This document shows positions 37,058-46,259 of a stretch of 64,000 bases of DNA, one piece after another. Position 1 is the stretch's first letter, and every line of letters starts with the position of its first letter. The notes under the pieces are model-generated. The model was not told the origin of the DNA. It worked only from the letters and a program-made list of their open reading frames with translations, and ran no database searches. This stretch comes from Lachnospiraceae bacterium (GTDB lineage: Bacteria > Bacillota > Clostridia > Lachnospirales > Lachnospiraceae). The translations under genes were made by a program, and so were the position numbers. The stretch spans positions 62,001-126,000 of the forward strand of contig JAFYYN010000111.1 in the NCBI GenBank assembly GCA_017557525.1, written 5' to 3'.

Positions 37058-38758
37058 TCAGTAACTAAACTTATGTATAATAGAATTTAACTTCTCAGAA
37101 TCCTTAGTATTCTTGTCCAAAAGGTCATCAGAAAGAGTGGTGGCCTTTACGATGTCTGTGGTCTTATCAGAAATATCCGAAATCCTCTCGGTAGCATTCC
37201 CGATATTATTATTTATACCGTCAATTGCAATTACGATCTCATCGATAGAAACGGAAAGATCTTTTGCCAGATGACTTATTGCATTCATCTTGACACCAAA
37301 GGTATTGGCATCATTAGCATACTGGGTACCGATATTAGAAAGCTCGGTGTATGAAGGAATGACATTTTGATCTATGAATGAGATCATATGGTTCATACTC
37401 TCAGTCATATTCTTAACGGACTTGCTAACCTCGGCTACAATGGTATTGATGCTGTTTACAGCCTCAGTGGACTGGTTTGCGAGCTCGCCGATCTCACTTG
37501 CAACAACTGCAAAGCCGCGGCCCTGGTCACCTGCACGTGCTGCCTCTATAGCGGCATTGAGAGAGAGCATCGAGGTCTGCGTTGATATAGCTCTTATGGA
37601 GTTGGTAAATGCCTGGATCTTGTCAACGGCTTTTGCCTCCTGAAGAGCAGCAGTTGTCTGCTCACGGATTTCGGTATAGATCCTTCTGGTTTCTGTTACC
37701 GATGAATCAGATGTATCTTTAAGATCTCCGGCACGCTTGATGATTTCCTGGATCAGCTCTGAGCCTTTAGCGGACATTTCCTCAATATCCGAGGTCTTAC
37801 CCTTGATACATGAGATAGTGGACTCAATCTGATCTGTAGAGGTTGCGGTAACCTGCATGTTTGCTTCCAACTCTTTAGTAGATACGGAATTACCGGTGGA
37901 CTGCTTTGTAATCTGTCTTGAAAGATCTTTTATCTTAACAGAACTGTCCTGTACGGCACTTGAAACCTCGGAAAGCTCAAAGACAACCTCGGAGATTTCT
38001 TTTCTAAGACCCGTTAATGCTTTTGCAATGGCTCCGCATTCATCATTTCTGGAAGCAAGCTTTTGCAGGTTTGAGTCGTCATTTAGATCAAGACCACGCA
38101 GCTTTTCGGATGCTTCAACCAGCTTCTTATAGGGCTTGGTTATGAAAAGCAGTATGATCAGTATTATTAAAATGAATGTAAGGCTGATAAAAGCTGCGGA
38201 AAAAAGGAAGGATAGTCTTTGATCCCTGATGGTTTTTGAAATTTCTTCCTTGTCAAGTGTAACAACCAGGATTGATCTGTCAACCTCTGAAATATGGAAT
38301 GCAGCAAATTTCCTTTCACCCTTGTAAAGATACTCTATAACATCGGGCACACGGTAGAAGCCGCTGCCAATATCTGCAACGATGGACTGGACTACGGTAT
38401 TTTCAACCGGGTTGCCGATCCTTTCTGATTTCGGGTGATAGAGGATAATACCTGAACTGTCTGTAAGATAACAATAACCTGATGAATATCCGTTTACCGA
38501 AACATTTGACAGGATATCGCTGTATTCACTTGTACTGAGCTGTGCACCTAAGTTATCGCTAAGCTCCTCGTCGATTATCTGCCCATAGGAGGTAGCAAGA
38601 TTAAGCATGTTATTGGAGATGGAATCAGTATACAGATCGTTCATCTTATTAGATGCGACAAAACTTAATCCAATAGCCGTAATTATGATCGAACAGGCAG
38701 CAAATATAAAAAGTTTTATTGTAAGGCCGAATCTACGGCTGCCTTTACCTATTTTCAT
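37058..38758 (-). CDS. Methyl-accepting chemotaxis protein with single Cache sensor
   Basis: A 566-residue receptor: membrane segment (about 10-30), extracytoplasmic sCache-type domain of ~140 residues (about 35-180), second membrane segment (about 185-208), HAMP, then an MCP signalling domain. The hairpin tip region reads AIEAARAGDQGRGFAVVASEI with the conserved glutamate residues for contact with CheA/CheW. It senses a small extracellular ligand and signals to the flagellar motor or another Che pathway. No che or fli genes lie in the window. A GGAGG site precedes the ATG. Confidence 0.92.
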   Translation of the reverse strand: MKIGKGSRRFGLTIKLFIFAACSIIITAIGLSFVASNKMNDLYTDSISNNMLNLATSYGQIIDEELSDNLGAQLSTSEYSDILSNVSVNGYSSGYCYLTDSSGIILYHPKSERIGNPVENTVVQSIVADIGSGFYRVPDVIEYLYKGERKFAAFHISEVDRSILVVTLDKEEISKTIRDQRLSFLFSAAFISLTFILIILIILLFITKPYKKLVEASEKLRGLDLNDDSNLQKLASRNDECGAIAKALTGLRKEISEVVFELSEVSSAVQDSSVKIKDLSRQITKQSTGNSVSTKELEANMQVTATSTDQIESTISCIKGKTSDIEEMSAKGSELIQEIIKRAGDLKDTSDSSVTETRRIYTEIREQTTAALQEAKAVDKIQAFTNSIRAISTQTSMLSLNAAIEAARAGDQGRGFAVVASEIGELANQSTEAVNSINTIVAEVSKSVKNMTESMNHMISFIDQNVIPSYTELSNIGTQYANDANTFGVKMNAISHLAKDLSVSIDEIVIAIDGINNNIGNATERISDISDKTTDIVKATTLSDDLLDKNTKDSEKLNSIIHKFSY

Positions 38759-38886
38759 GATGTTCCGGTGCCTCCTTGTTGTGTTTTTGCAAGGAATACG
38801 AAGCGAAAAACATACTGGGTATACCTAATAAATTATTTTATCATACTTGCGTTTATTATACAAGAAAATATTTTATCAATGTTTAG

Positions 38887-38915
38887 TTGAATATTATTTG
38901 AAATAATGCTATAAT
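38887..38915 (+). promoter_or_regulatory. Promoter for folD
   Basis: TTGAAT at 38887-38892, a 17-bp spacer and TATAAT at 38910-38915. The ~100-nt leader includes a pseudoknot motif. Confidence 0.75.
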
Positions 38916-38963
38916 AAATTGATTATGCGTATAGGAAAGTCTGAGAAAGAGCTTTAAGACTTC

Positions 38964-39009
38964 CATCGGTGTATAAGGCAGGCACATCACCGGTGCGTAA
39001 GCATGCCTG
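38964..39009 (+). ncRNA. Pseudoknot leader motif, copy 1 (folD)
   Basis: Stem CATCGGTG (38964-38971) / CACCGGTG (38988-38995). Loop bases CAGGCA (38979-38984) pair with TGCCTG (39004-39009). Eight bases separate the stem from the second pairing strand. The folD ribosome site AGGA begins five bases later, so folding should hide the start region. Confidence 0.6.
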
Positions 39010-39025
39010 CAACAGGATATGAAGT

Positions 39026-39886
39026 ATGGCACAGATAGTAAAGGGAGCGGATGTTGCCGCGAAACTAAGAGAGAATATAAAGGAGCGTCTGGAAGCGCTG
39101 AGAGCTAAAGGCAGGGATGCAAAGCTTTCAGTACTTAGCGTTGGGGATGACCCGGCCAATGCTTCATATGAACGCGGGATAATAAAGGTTTTTACAACTC
39201 TTGGGATTGCCTATGAAAAGGTAGTACTTGAAGGTAATTGCACTCAAGCTGAGTTTGATAAGAAGTTTACTGAGATAAATGAAGATCCTTCAGTTACCGG
39301 CATACTGGTATTCAGACCCCTGCCCAAGCCTTTAAGCGTAGAGTTTGCGGCAAGGACAATTGACCCCGACAAGGATATTGACTGCATGGGCTATTACAAC
39401 CAGGCATCTACCGCTATGGGTAGCAAAGACTGCTTTTACCCCTGTACAGCCGAGGCAGTGCTAAAGTTTATAGAATTTGAAGAGATAGACCTTGCTTTTA
39501 AGAATGTGGTAGTTATAGGCAGAAGTACGGTAGTTGGCAGACCCCTTGTTTCCATGCTGATCTCAAGAAACGCAACTGTAACCTGCTGTCATACAAAGAC
39601 TGCTGATATCACTGACAGGATAAGCAATGCAGATATCGTGGTTACCGCTGCCGGCTCGAGAGGTTTGTTAAAGGGCGACATGATGAAAAATGCTAAGAAG
39701 GACTGTTTCTGCATAGATGTCGGCATAAATATGCGTGAGGATGGTCAGGGCATTTGCGGAGATATTGAGTTTGAGAGCGTAGAGCCTTTAGCAGGAAAGA
39801 TAACAACAGTACCCGGAGGCGTAGGGTCGGTAACAAGCACGCTTCTTGCAGAGCATGTAGTAAGGGGCGCTGAGCTGAAGCTTTAA
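39026..39886 (+). CDS. folD: Methylene-THF dehydrogenase / methenyl-THF cyclohydrolase
   Basis: Bifunctional enzyme interconverting 5,10-methylene-, methenyl- and 10-formyl-THF with NADP. Motifs seen include the catalytic Tyr/Lys region (ASYERGIIK; Lys replaced by a shifted context typical of clostridial FolD) and the Rossmann segment VVVIGRSTVVGRPL, the family signature. PGGVGSVT lies near the C-terminus. The 286-residue length is standard. It carries its own promoter and a pseudoknot leader, separated from the other folate genes by the chemoreceptor. Confidence 0.93.
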   Translation: MAQIVKGADVAAKLRENIKERLEALRAKGRDAKLSVLSVGDDPANASYERGIIKVFTTLGIAYEKVVLEGNCTQAEFDKKFTEINEDPSVTGILVFRPLPKPLSVEFAARTIDPDKDIDCMGYYNQASTAMGSKDCFYPCTAEAVLKFIEFEEIDLAFKNVVVIGRSTVVGRPLVSMLISRNATVTCCHTKTADITDRISNADIVVTAAGSRGLLKGDMMKNAKKDCFCIDVGINMREDGQGICGDIEFESVEPLAGKITTVPGGVGSVTSTLLAEHVVRGAELKL

Positions 39887-39923
39887 AATTGATTTTTTAG
39901 TTAATAAATGATGCTCTTGTGCA

Positions 39924-39932
39924 TGGTATAAT
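39924..39932 (+). promoter_or_regulatory. Extended -10 promoter for LEA-like gene
   Basis: TGGTATAAT, an extended -10 element with the perfect TATAAT at 39927-39932; no convincing -35. Confidence 0.45.
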
Positions 39933-39968
39933 GAGTGAGGGCACATATTTATAAAGGAGGATTCATAG

Positions 39969-41621
39969 ATGAGTATTGATGAATTCAAGCAGAAAGCCAA
40001 TGAAATAAAGGAGAATCTTGAGCCTAAGGTCAAAGAAACAGCTAAGAAGGCCGGCAAGAAGGTAAAGTCCGCCGGTGAAAAGGTTTCCGAGTTTGCTTCA
40101 GAGCATTTCTCAAAGAAGGATGACGCAAAGGACCTTGACGGGAAGGACATAGTTGAGGCTGAGTACAGGGATATTACCGATGAGTTAGAAGAAACTGCCG
40201 AGGCTGTGGATGAGGCTGTAGAGGAGACTGCTTCCGAAACAGAAGAAAAAACAGGTAAAGAGAAGAAGCAGGATAAGAAAAATAAAAAGAAGGACAATAA
40301 GCGCAACAAGAAGAATAAAAAGGATGCCGAAGAGCCTGTAAAAGAGGCAGAGGTTAATGAGACTCCTGAAGTAGATAATGCAGAAAGCGATGTTTCGATA
40401 GATGACCTCTTTGTAGACAGTACAACGGATGAAACCGGTGCTGAGGCTGATGAAACAGAAACTGAGACAGCAGATGCTTCTGATGAGGATGCAGATACAG
40501 AAGATAAGACCACTGACGATGAGGACGGGGAAGCATCAGAAGAAAAACATGAATCTGAGATAGAGCGTATCGAGGGTGTTGTAGTCGGTACGATGAAGGA
40601 TAAATTTGAGCAGTTTAAGACCAATGTACTTCCTAAGGTAAAGGATGTTGCCGTTAATGTAGGTGAAAAGGTTAAGGATACTGCTCAGGAGCTTGCACCT
40701 AAAGCAAAAGAAACCATACAGGATTTAGGTCCTAAAGCAAAGGAGACCATACAGGACTTGGGCCCTAAGGCTAAGGATACTGTACAGAATATCGGTAGCA
40801 AGATAAAGGAAACAGCACAGAGCTTCGGACCTAAGGTTAAAGATACCGTACAGGATTTTGCACCAAAAGCCAGGGATACGGTAGTTGATACCGCTAAGCA
40901 GGTAGGCCCCAAGATGTACGAGGGCGCAAAGAAAGCCGGCGAGACAATCAGCTTCCAGGGCTATAGACTTCGTAAGTCCATAGGAAAGAAGATGAAAAAT
41001 TCCATAAGAAAGAAACTTGGGCTTGGTGAAGACCCGAGTGATACCGATGGGATAAAATACTATGAGCTTAAGCGTAAGAAAACCAACAGATTAGTTGCAC
41101 ATGCAAGAACGGTCATCACTCATAAGAACCTTGTGTTTAAGCACTGCGTAAAGGCCGGCATCCCGGTACAGGGTATTACTCATGACCTTTCTAAGTTTTC
41201 TCCTACCGAGTTCTTTAACGGAGTAAAATTCTACAGGGGAGACAAGAGCCCTAACGAAGGCGAGCGCGAGGATCACGGTTTCTCATATGCATGGATGCAT
41301 CACAAGGGCAGGAACAAGCATCATTTCGAGTACTGGAATGATTATAATTTAGAGGCTAACAAGGCATTGCCTGTTAAGATGCCTTTAAAGTACGTCATTG
41401 AGATGTTCTGTGACAGAGTTGCAGCCAGCAAGGTTTACCTTAAGGATAAATACACAAATAAGAGTCCTTATGAGTATTTCGACAAGGGCAGGTCACGCAG
41501 GACCATCCATCAGGAAACAAGCGATTTCCTTGAGAAACTGCTCAAGATGCTTGCAGAAAAAGGCGAGCCTTATACATTTATGTATATAAGATGGTATAAG
41601 AAACACCATAAAGATTACTAA
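39969..41621 (+). CDS. LEA-like 11-mer repeat protein fused to DUF5662-like domain
   Basis: A 550-residue soluble protein of three parts. Residues 1-40 and about 220-320 are amphipathic Lys/Glu helices; the latter is a run of nine 11-residue repeats on the pattern PKAKETIQDLG, as in group 3 LEA or apolipoprotein-like proteins. Residues 60-200 are extremely acidic and low complexity. The last ~190 residues (YYELKRKKTNRLVAHARTV onward) resemble DUF5662, with conserved HDLSKFSPTEF and several His that could bind a metal. AGGAGG precedes the ATG. LEA-type helices usually protect membranes or proteins in stress; coupling to a putative metal-enzyme domain is new to me. Confidence 0.7.
   Translation: MSIDEFKQKANEIKENLEPKVKETAKKAGKKVKSAGEKVSEFASEHFSKKDDAKDLDGKDIVEAEYRDITDELEETAEAVDEAVEETASETEEKTGKEKKQDKKNKKKDNKRNKKNKKDAEEPVKEAEVNETPEVDNAESDVSIDDLFVDSTTDETGAEADETETETADASDEDADTEDKTTDDEDGEASEEKHESEIERIEGVVVGTMKDKFEQFKTNVLPKVKDVAVNVGEKVKDTAQELAPKAKETIQDLGPKAKETIQDLGPKAKDTVQNIGSKIKETAQSFGPKVKDTVQDFAPKARDTVVDTAKQVGPKMYEGAKKAGETISFQGYRLRKSIGKKMKNSIRKKLGLGEDPSDTDGIKYYELKRKKTNRLVAHARTVITHKNLVFKHCVKAGIPVQGITHDLSKFSPTEFFNGVKFYRGDKSPNEGEREDHGFSYAWMHHKGRNKHHFEYWNDYNLEANKALPVKMPLKYVIEMFCDRVAASKVYLKDKYTNKSPYEYFDKGRSRRTIHQETSDFLEKLLKMLAEKGEPYTFMYIRWYKKHHKDY
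40632..40928 (+). repeat. Nine 33-bp tandem coding repeats
   Basis: Nine units of 33 bp each encode an 11-residue helix. Units at 40698-40730 and 40731-40763 are nearly identical at DNA level; outer units are more diverged, as expected if expansion occurred in the centre. Not a CRISPR: no unique spacers. Confidence 0.85.
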
Positions 41622-41625
41622 ACGT

Positions 41626-41690
41626 CATAAAGAGGGACCCACGAAGTGGGAAGATGTCTTATGATACGGCTCCATCGTGAAACGATGGAG
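41626..41690 (+). promoter_or_regulatory. Two hairpins in aconitase leader
   Basis: Hairpin one is CCCAC-GAA-GTGGG (41638-41650), enclosed by CATAA-a-GA / TCTTATG (41626-41633 / 41657-41663). Hairpin two is a perfect nine-base stem CTCCATCGT / ACGATGGAG with a GAA loop (41670-41690). No T run follows, so they are not typical terminators. They may protect or regulate the aconitase mRNA. Confidence 0.5.
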
Positions 41691-41735
41691 TGAAGGCGTA
41701 GAGATGTAAGAAAATGAAAGGATAAGAAATTTAAA

Positions 41736-44072
41736 ATGGATCTGATTAAATCACAAGTGTATCTCGTAAACGGAGAGCTTTTAGGAGCTGAGGAAGCAAA
41801 GGCTAAGGGAGTGGATGTAACAGATGCTTCCTTAAGGAACAATACCATTAGCTTTGGTATTATGAACAAGCATAACACATCAGGTGACCCTGAAAAGATG
41901 AAGATCAAGTTTGACAAGATCACATCTCACGATATCACCTATGTTGGTATTATCCAGACAGCCCGTGCCAGTGGACTTGAAAAGTTCCCCATACCCTATG
42001 TGCTTACAAACTGCCATAACTCATTATGTGCAGTTGGCGGAACTATAAATGAGGATGACCATATGTTTGGCCTTACCGCCACAAAGAAATACGGCGGAGT
42101 TTATGTACCACCTCATCAGGCAGTTATTCACCAGTTTGCAAGAGAAATGCTTGCAGGCTGCGGTGATATGATACTTGGTTCCGACTCACATACAAGATAC
42201 GGTGCACTCGGTACCATGGCTATCGGTGAAGGCGGCGGAGAGCTTGCAAAGCAGCTGCTCGGCAGGACCTATGATGTTAACAGACCCGAGGTTATTTGTA
42301 TCTATCTTACAGGAAAGCCTAATTTCGGCGTAGGCCCTCACGATGTTGCACTTGCACTTGTAGGCGCTACCTTTGATTCAGGTTTTGTAAAGAACAAGGT
42401 GCTTGAGTTTGTAGGCCCCGGAATAAAGAATTTAAGCGTTGATTTCCGTATCGGTATAGATGTTATGACAACCGAGACCACATGTCTTTCATCAATCTGG
42501 GAGACAGATGATCAGGTTGAGGAGTGGTTAGGCATCCATGGCAGAAAGAATGCGTACAAGCCTTTAAGCACAAACGGAGTTGCATGCTACGACGGTGCTG
42601 TTGTTATCGATCTTTCAACGATCAAGCCTATGATCGCTATGCCTTTCCATCCTTCAAAGGCATATGCAATCGCAGATGTTAAGGCAAACCTTAAGGATTA
42701 CCTGCATGAGTGCGAGGAGAGAGCTAAGGTAAGCTTTGGCGATAAGTGCGAATATTCACTGATGGATAAGATAATAGACGGCAAGCTCTATGTTGAGCAG
42801 GGAATCATTGCCGGATGTGCAGGCGGTGGATTTGAGAATATCTGCGAGGCAGCAGATATCTTAGGTAACGCTGATATCGGAAACGGTAAGTTCTCACTTA
42901 GCGTTTACCCTGCTTCAATGCCTGTTTATATGGAGCTTGTTAAGAACGGAGCCGCTGCTAAGCTTATTGAAGCCGGTGCAGTTATTAAGACAGCTTTCTG
43001 CGGTCCCTGCTTTGGTGCAGGAGATACACCCGCAAACAATGCGTTCAGTATCCGTCACAGCACACGTAACTTCCCGAACAGAGAGGGTTCAAAGATCCAG
43101 AACGGTCAGATTTCTTCAGTTGCTCTTATGGATGCAAGGTCCATCGCAGCTACCGCAGCAAACAAGGGCTTCCTTACTGCTGCTGATGAGCTTGAAGGTA
43201 TCGAGATCAATAAATATAAGTATTTCTTTGATAAGACCATCTATGACAGAAGAGTACTTGACTGCGTAGGCAAGGCTGATACAAAGGCAGAGATCCACTT
43301 TGGCCCCAATATCAAGGACTGGCCTAAGATGAATGAGCTTGCAGACAATCTTCTTATAAAGTGTGTAAGCGAGATCCATGATCCTGTTACCACAACTGAT
43401 GAGCTTATCCCTTCAGGTGAGACATCTTCATACAGATCCAATCCTTTAGGACTTGCTGAGTTTGCGCTTTCTCGCCGTGATCCTGATTACGTCGGTGAGT
43501 CAAAGAAGGTTAGAGCAGTTGAAAAGGAAAGACAGATCAGGATGAACAGGGCAGCAGGCTTAAGTACTCCTGAGAATGAGATTGATCAGTACGGCTTTGC
43601 TAAAGACGCCGGTGAGCTTAAATCTGAATATGAGTCAGTTTTAAAGAAGGTTACCGATGCATTTAAGGCAGAGGAAAAGGATATTTGTCTTGGCAGTACC
43701 ATTTTCTGCACTAAGCCCGGTGACGGCTCTGCACGTGAGCAGGCTGCTTCCTGTCAGAAGGTACTTGGAGCCTGGGCAAATATCGCGGGCGAGTATGCTA
43801 CCAAGCGTTATCGTTCAAATCTTATCAACTGGGGTATGCTTCCTTTCCTTTATGCAGGTAATGAGATACATAAGGGAGATTATGTATTCGTTCCCGATGT
43901 AAGAAAAGCACTTACAGATAAGATTGATGAGATAAAGGCTTATGTATTAAGCAAACAAGCTGACGGCACATTTGCTGATGCTAAGGAAGTTATCTTTACT
44001 CTTGGCTCATTAAGCGATGACGAGAGACAGATAATACTTGACGGCTGTCTGATCAATTTCTACAGGAATTAA
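41736..44072 (+). CDS. Aconitase-family hydratase (YbhJ-like)
   Basis: A 778-residue aconitase-superfamily protein. Fe-S cluster cysteines are probably those in TNCHNSL, IAGCAGGG and FCGPCFGAGDTP; GSDSHTRYGALG is the conserved substrate loop and a C-terminal swivel domain is present. It belongs to the YbhJ-like branch that many Clostridia use. Being 700 bp from an NADP isocitrate dehydrogenase gene argues that it does the citrate-to-isocitrate step. GGATAAG-type spacing precedes the ATG. It ends without a clear terminator, consistent with read-through to icd. Confidence 0.85.
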   Translation: MDLIKSQVYLVNGELLGAEEAKAKGVDVTDASLRNNTISFGIMNKHNTSGDPEKMKIKFDKITSHDITYVGIIQTARASGLEKFPIPYVLTNCHNSLCAVGGTINEDDHMFGLTATKKYGGVYVPPHQAVIHQFAREMLAGCGDMILGSDSHTRYGALGTMAIGEGGGELAKQLLGRTYDVNRPEVICIYLTGKPNFGVGPHDVALALVGATFDSGFVKNKVLEFVGPGIKNLSVDFRIGIDVMTTETTCLSSIWETDDQVEEWLGIHGRKNAYKPLSTNGVACYDGAVVIDLSTIKPMIAMPFHPSKAYAIADVKANLKDYLHECEERAKVSFGDKCEYSLMDKIIDGKLYVEQGIIAGCAGGGFENICEAADILGNADIGNGKFSLSVYPASMPVYMELVKNGAAAKLIEAGAVIKTAFCGPCFGAGDTPANNAFSIRHSTRNFPNREGSKIQNGQISSVALMDARSIAATAANKGFLTAADELEGIEINKYKYFFDKTIYDRRVLDCVGKADTKAEIHFGPNIKDWPKMNELADNLLIKCVSEIHDPVTTTDELIPSGETSSYRSNPLGLAEFALSRRDPDYVGESKKVRAVEKERQIRMNRAAGLSTPENEIDQYGFAKDAGELKSEYESVLKKVTDAFKAEEKDICLGSTIFCTKPGDGSAREQAASCQKVLGAWANIAGEYATKRYRSNLINWGMLPFLYAGNEIHKGDYVFVPDVRKALTDKIDEIKAYVLSKQADGTFADAKEVIFTLGSLSDDERQIILDGCLINFYRN

Positions 44073-44097
44073 GCTTGAAATTATATTTTCAAACTTC

Positions 44098-44142
44098 CAT
44101 CGGTGCCGCGACAGGTACTGCATCGATGTGTAAGCATGCCTG
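44098..44142 (+). ncRNA. Pseudoknot leader motif, copy 2 (C39-like gene)
   Basis: Stem CATCGGTG (44098-44105) / CATCGATG (44121-44128, one G-T pair). Loop CAGGTA (44112-44117) pairs with TGCCTG (44137-44142, one T-G pair). Eight bases separate the elements. GAGG overlaps the 3' end and lies eight bases before ATG 44154. It is nearly the same sequence as the hisB copy. Confidence 0.6.
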
Positions 44143-44153
44143 AGGCATGATAT

Positions 44154-44738
44154 ATGATTAAAATCAGATTAAAAAACAGGCCATATGGGTTTATATATTC
44201 GGATTCCCTGCCGCAGAGCGGATATACAGAGGTGAAGATACCTGCGGCAGCAGATCGTGTTGCAATAACGGGGGATTATTTCGAGATAGCGGATAATCAC
44301 TGTGCAGCCATTTGTACGATGAATACGATGCTGCTTATGAGACAGCACGGTAAGGGAGATATAAGGAGACACCGTTTCGGAAATGATTTCCTTGAAATAT
44401 TTAAGGATATCCACAAGATTGTTGGAAACGGCCCCATCATATTTTATAAACCAAAGTTCAACAGATATTTTAAGTCTAAGGGCTCAAAGGTTCATGCTGT
44501 GCCGATCTCAAGATTTGAGGACATAGAAAATGCCATACGTGAGAAAACACCTGTACCGATGATGGTCAATGCGGGGATTTCCCATTGGCACTGGATACTG
44601 GTAATCGGCATCAGAAAGTATATGGACGGAAGTATTTACTTAAACATCCTTGACGGCTGGAATAAGAGGACCGACAGATATCTGAGATATAATGGAAGAG
44701 AAACGTTTATCAGAGCTTTAAAACCCACCTTCCCATAG
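44154..44738 (+). CDS. C39-peptidase-like papain-fold protein
   Basis: A 194-residue protein with a papain-like triad in order: Cys in NHCAAICTMNT (about residue 44-48), His in SHWHWILVIG (about 146) and Asp in NILDGWN (about 165). This matches the C39-like family of cysteine peptidase folds. No ABC domain, signal peptide or leader-peptide substrate is next to it, so classic bacteriocin processing is not supported. It sits between the aconitase and icd genes and is probably cotranscribed, with a pseudoknot before its start. Function is unknown. Confidence 0.6.
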   Translation: MIKIRLKNRPYGFIYSDSLPQSGYTEVKIPAAADRVAITGDYFEIADNHCAAICTMNTMLLMRQHGKGDIRRHRFGNDFLEIFKDIHKIVGNGPIIFYKPKFNRYFKSKGSKVHAVPISRFEDIENAIREKTPVPMMVNAGISHWHWILVIGIRKYMDGSIYLNILDGWNKRTDRYLRYNGRETFIRALKPTFP

Positions 44739-44771
44739 AGGTGAAGGCATATAATAGGAGGAAAATGGAAA

Positions 44772-45980
44772 ATGGACAAGATCAGAATGACAACACCCCT
44801 CGTTGAGATGGATGGGGATGAGATGACAAGGATCATCTGGAAAATGATAAAGGATGAATTACTCTGTCCTTATATCGATTTAAAGACAGAGTATTATGAT
44901 TTGGGACTTAAGTACAGGGACGAGACTGATGACCAGGTAACTGTTGATTCGGCAAACGCCATCAAGAAATACGGCGTAGGTGTTAAGTGTGCAACCATTA
45001 CACCCAATGCTGCAAGAGTTAAGGAATATAACTTAAAGCAGATGTGGAAGAGTCCCAATGGTACAATACGTGCCATACTTGACGGAACAGTTTTCAGAGC
45101 TCCTATCATTGTTAAGGGTATTGATGCATACGTTCCTCATTGGAAAAAGCCTATCACAATTGCGCGTCATGCATACGGTGACATTTACAAGGCTACCGAG
45201 ATGAAGATCGATAAGCCCGGAAAGGCTGAGCTCGTATTTACCGATGCGGATGGTAACGAGACAAGAGAGCTTATCCATGATTTCAAGGCACCCGGCATAA
45301 TCCAGGGTGTACATAACCTTGATGCCTCAATCGAAGGCTTTGCAAGGAGCTGCTTTAATTTCGCACTTGACACAAAGCAGGATCTCTGGTTTGCAAGCAA
45401 GGATACAATTTCAAAGAAATATGATCATAACTTTAAGGATATTTTTGCTGACCTTTATGAGAATGAATATAAGGCAAAATTTGAGGCAGAGGGTATCACA
45501 TATTTCTATACACTGATAGATGATGTTGTAGCCCGTGTTATCAAGTCTGAGGGCGGTTTTATCTGGGCATGCAAAAACTATGACGGTGATGTAATGAGCG
45601 ATCTGCTTGCTACAGCATTCGGTTCACTTGGTATGATGACCTCAGTGCTTGTTTCTCCTGACGGAAATTATGAGTATGAGGCTGCTCATGGTACAGTACA
45701 GCGTCACTACTACAAGTATCTTGACGGACAGCCCACATCGACAAACTCTGTTGCTACCATCTTTGCATGGACAGGTGCTTTAAAGAAGCGTGGCGAATTA
45801 GACAATATCGCAGAGCTTTCCGCATTTGCAGAGAAGCTTGAAAAGGCTACGATCGCAACAATAGAGGGCGGCACAATGACAGGGGACCTTGCTCTTATCA
45901 GCAAGCTTCCCAATGTAAATAAGGTTAACACCTTAGAGTTTATACAGGCAATCAGGGCAGAACTTGAGAAAATGTTATAA
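44772..45980 (+). CDS. icd: NADP-dependent isocitrate dehydrogenase (eukaryotic-like type)
   Basis: Oxidative decarboxylation of isocitrate to 2-oxoglutarate with [18 protein letters not shown] and the substrate loop SPNGTIR are typical of the homodimeric type II IDH shared with eukaryotes, not the E. coli type. The 402-residue length fits. AGGAGG precedes the start by nine bases. With the aconitase it makes the oxidative half-branch leading to glutamate. No citrate synthase gene is in the window. Confidence 0.95.
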   Translation: MDKIRMTTPLVEMDGDEMTRIIWKMIKDELLCPYIDLKTEYYDLGLKYRDETDDQVTVDSANAIKKYGVGVKCATITPNAARVKEYNLKQMWKSPNGTIRAILDGTVFRAPIIVKGIDAYVPHWKKPITIARHAYGDIYKATEMKIDKPGKAELVFTDADGNETRELIHDFKAPGIIQGVHNLDASIEGFARSCFNFALDTKQDLWFASKDTISKKYDHNFKDIFADLYENEYKAKFEAEGITYFYTLIDDVVARVIKSEGGFIWACKNYDGDVMSDLLATAFGSLGMMTSVLVSPDGNYEYEAAHGTVQRHYYKYLDGQPTSTNSVATIFAWTGALKKRGELDNIAELSAFAEKLEKATIATIEGGTMTGDLALISKLPNVNKVNTLEFIQAIRAELEKML

Positions 45981-46029
45981 TGCAACATTAATCCTAACTT
46001 AAAGACATTTAATAAACAAGAGGTAAATT

Positions 46030-46194
46030 ATGTTTGACGTTGTACAGGAAATGTTTTCAATGAATCCCGGAGTGGTAGTAGCGATAGTTGCGTTTTTTAT
46101 AATGGTACTTATAGCTATAATTGCAGCTGTTGTCGCAGCTGTAGCTACAACAGTAGGTGTTGAGACAAGGGACAAAGAGGGTACTAACGAATAG
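46030..46194 (+). CDS. Small single-pass membrane protein (54 aa)
   Basis: ATG 46030 follows AAGAGG; 54 codons end at TAG 46192-46194. The peptide has one long membrane segment at about 15-42 (VVVAIVAFFIMVLIAI onward, Val/Ala-rich), a short N-terminus and a charged tail ETRDKEGTNE. I do not recognise it. It lies directly before the pseudoknot and cNMP-NhaC gene, so a small accessory subunit of that transporter is possible. Too short for homology inference here. Confidence 0.5.
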   Translation: MFDVVQEMFSMNPGVVVAIVAFFIMVLIAIIAAVVAAVATTVGVETRDKEGTNE

Positions 46195-46201
46195 CACCCT
46201 T

Positions 46202-46245
46202 ACGGTTTGTGGAGCAGGCAGCACAGACCGTGAAAAACATGCCTG
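46202..46245 (+). ncRNA. Pseudoknot leader motif, copy 3 (cNMP-NhaC gene)
   Basis: A ten-base stem ACGGTTTGTG (46202-46211) / CACAGACCGT (46222-46231) differs completely in sequence from copies 1 and 2. Loop CAGGCA (46215-46220) pairs with TGCCTG (46240-46245). Eight bases separate stem and second strand, as elsewhere. ATG 46260 is 14 bases on. Confidence 0.6.
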
Positions 46246-46259
46246 ATTAAGACAAAAAT

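Noticed and set aside
38964-39009. ZTP or THF riboswitch before folD
   Set aside because: Neither the ZTP core nor THF-I conserved bases match, and the same element appears before his and transport genes.
39788-40624. 278-residue minus-strand ORF
   Set aside because: Very Ser-rich mirror of the acidic coding region; no plausible start context.
40632-40928. CRISPR-like 33-bp tandem array
   Set aside because: Repeats are contiguous, diverged and encode an 11-residue protein motif; no spacers or cas genes.
41622-41735. Pseudoknot copy before the aconitase gene
   Set aside because: Hairpins have three-base loops and no loop pairing with a downstream strand.
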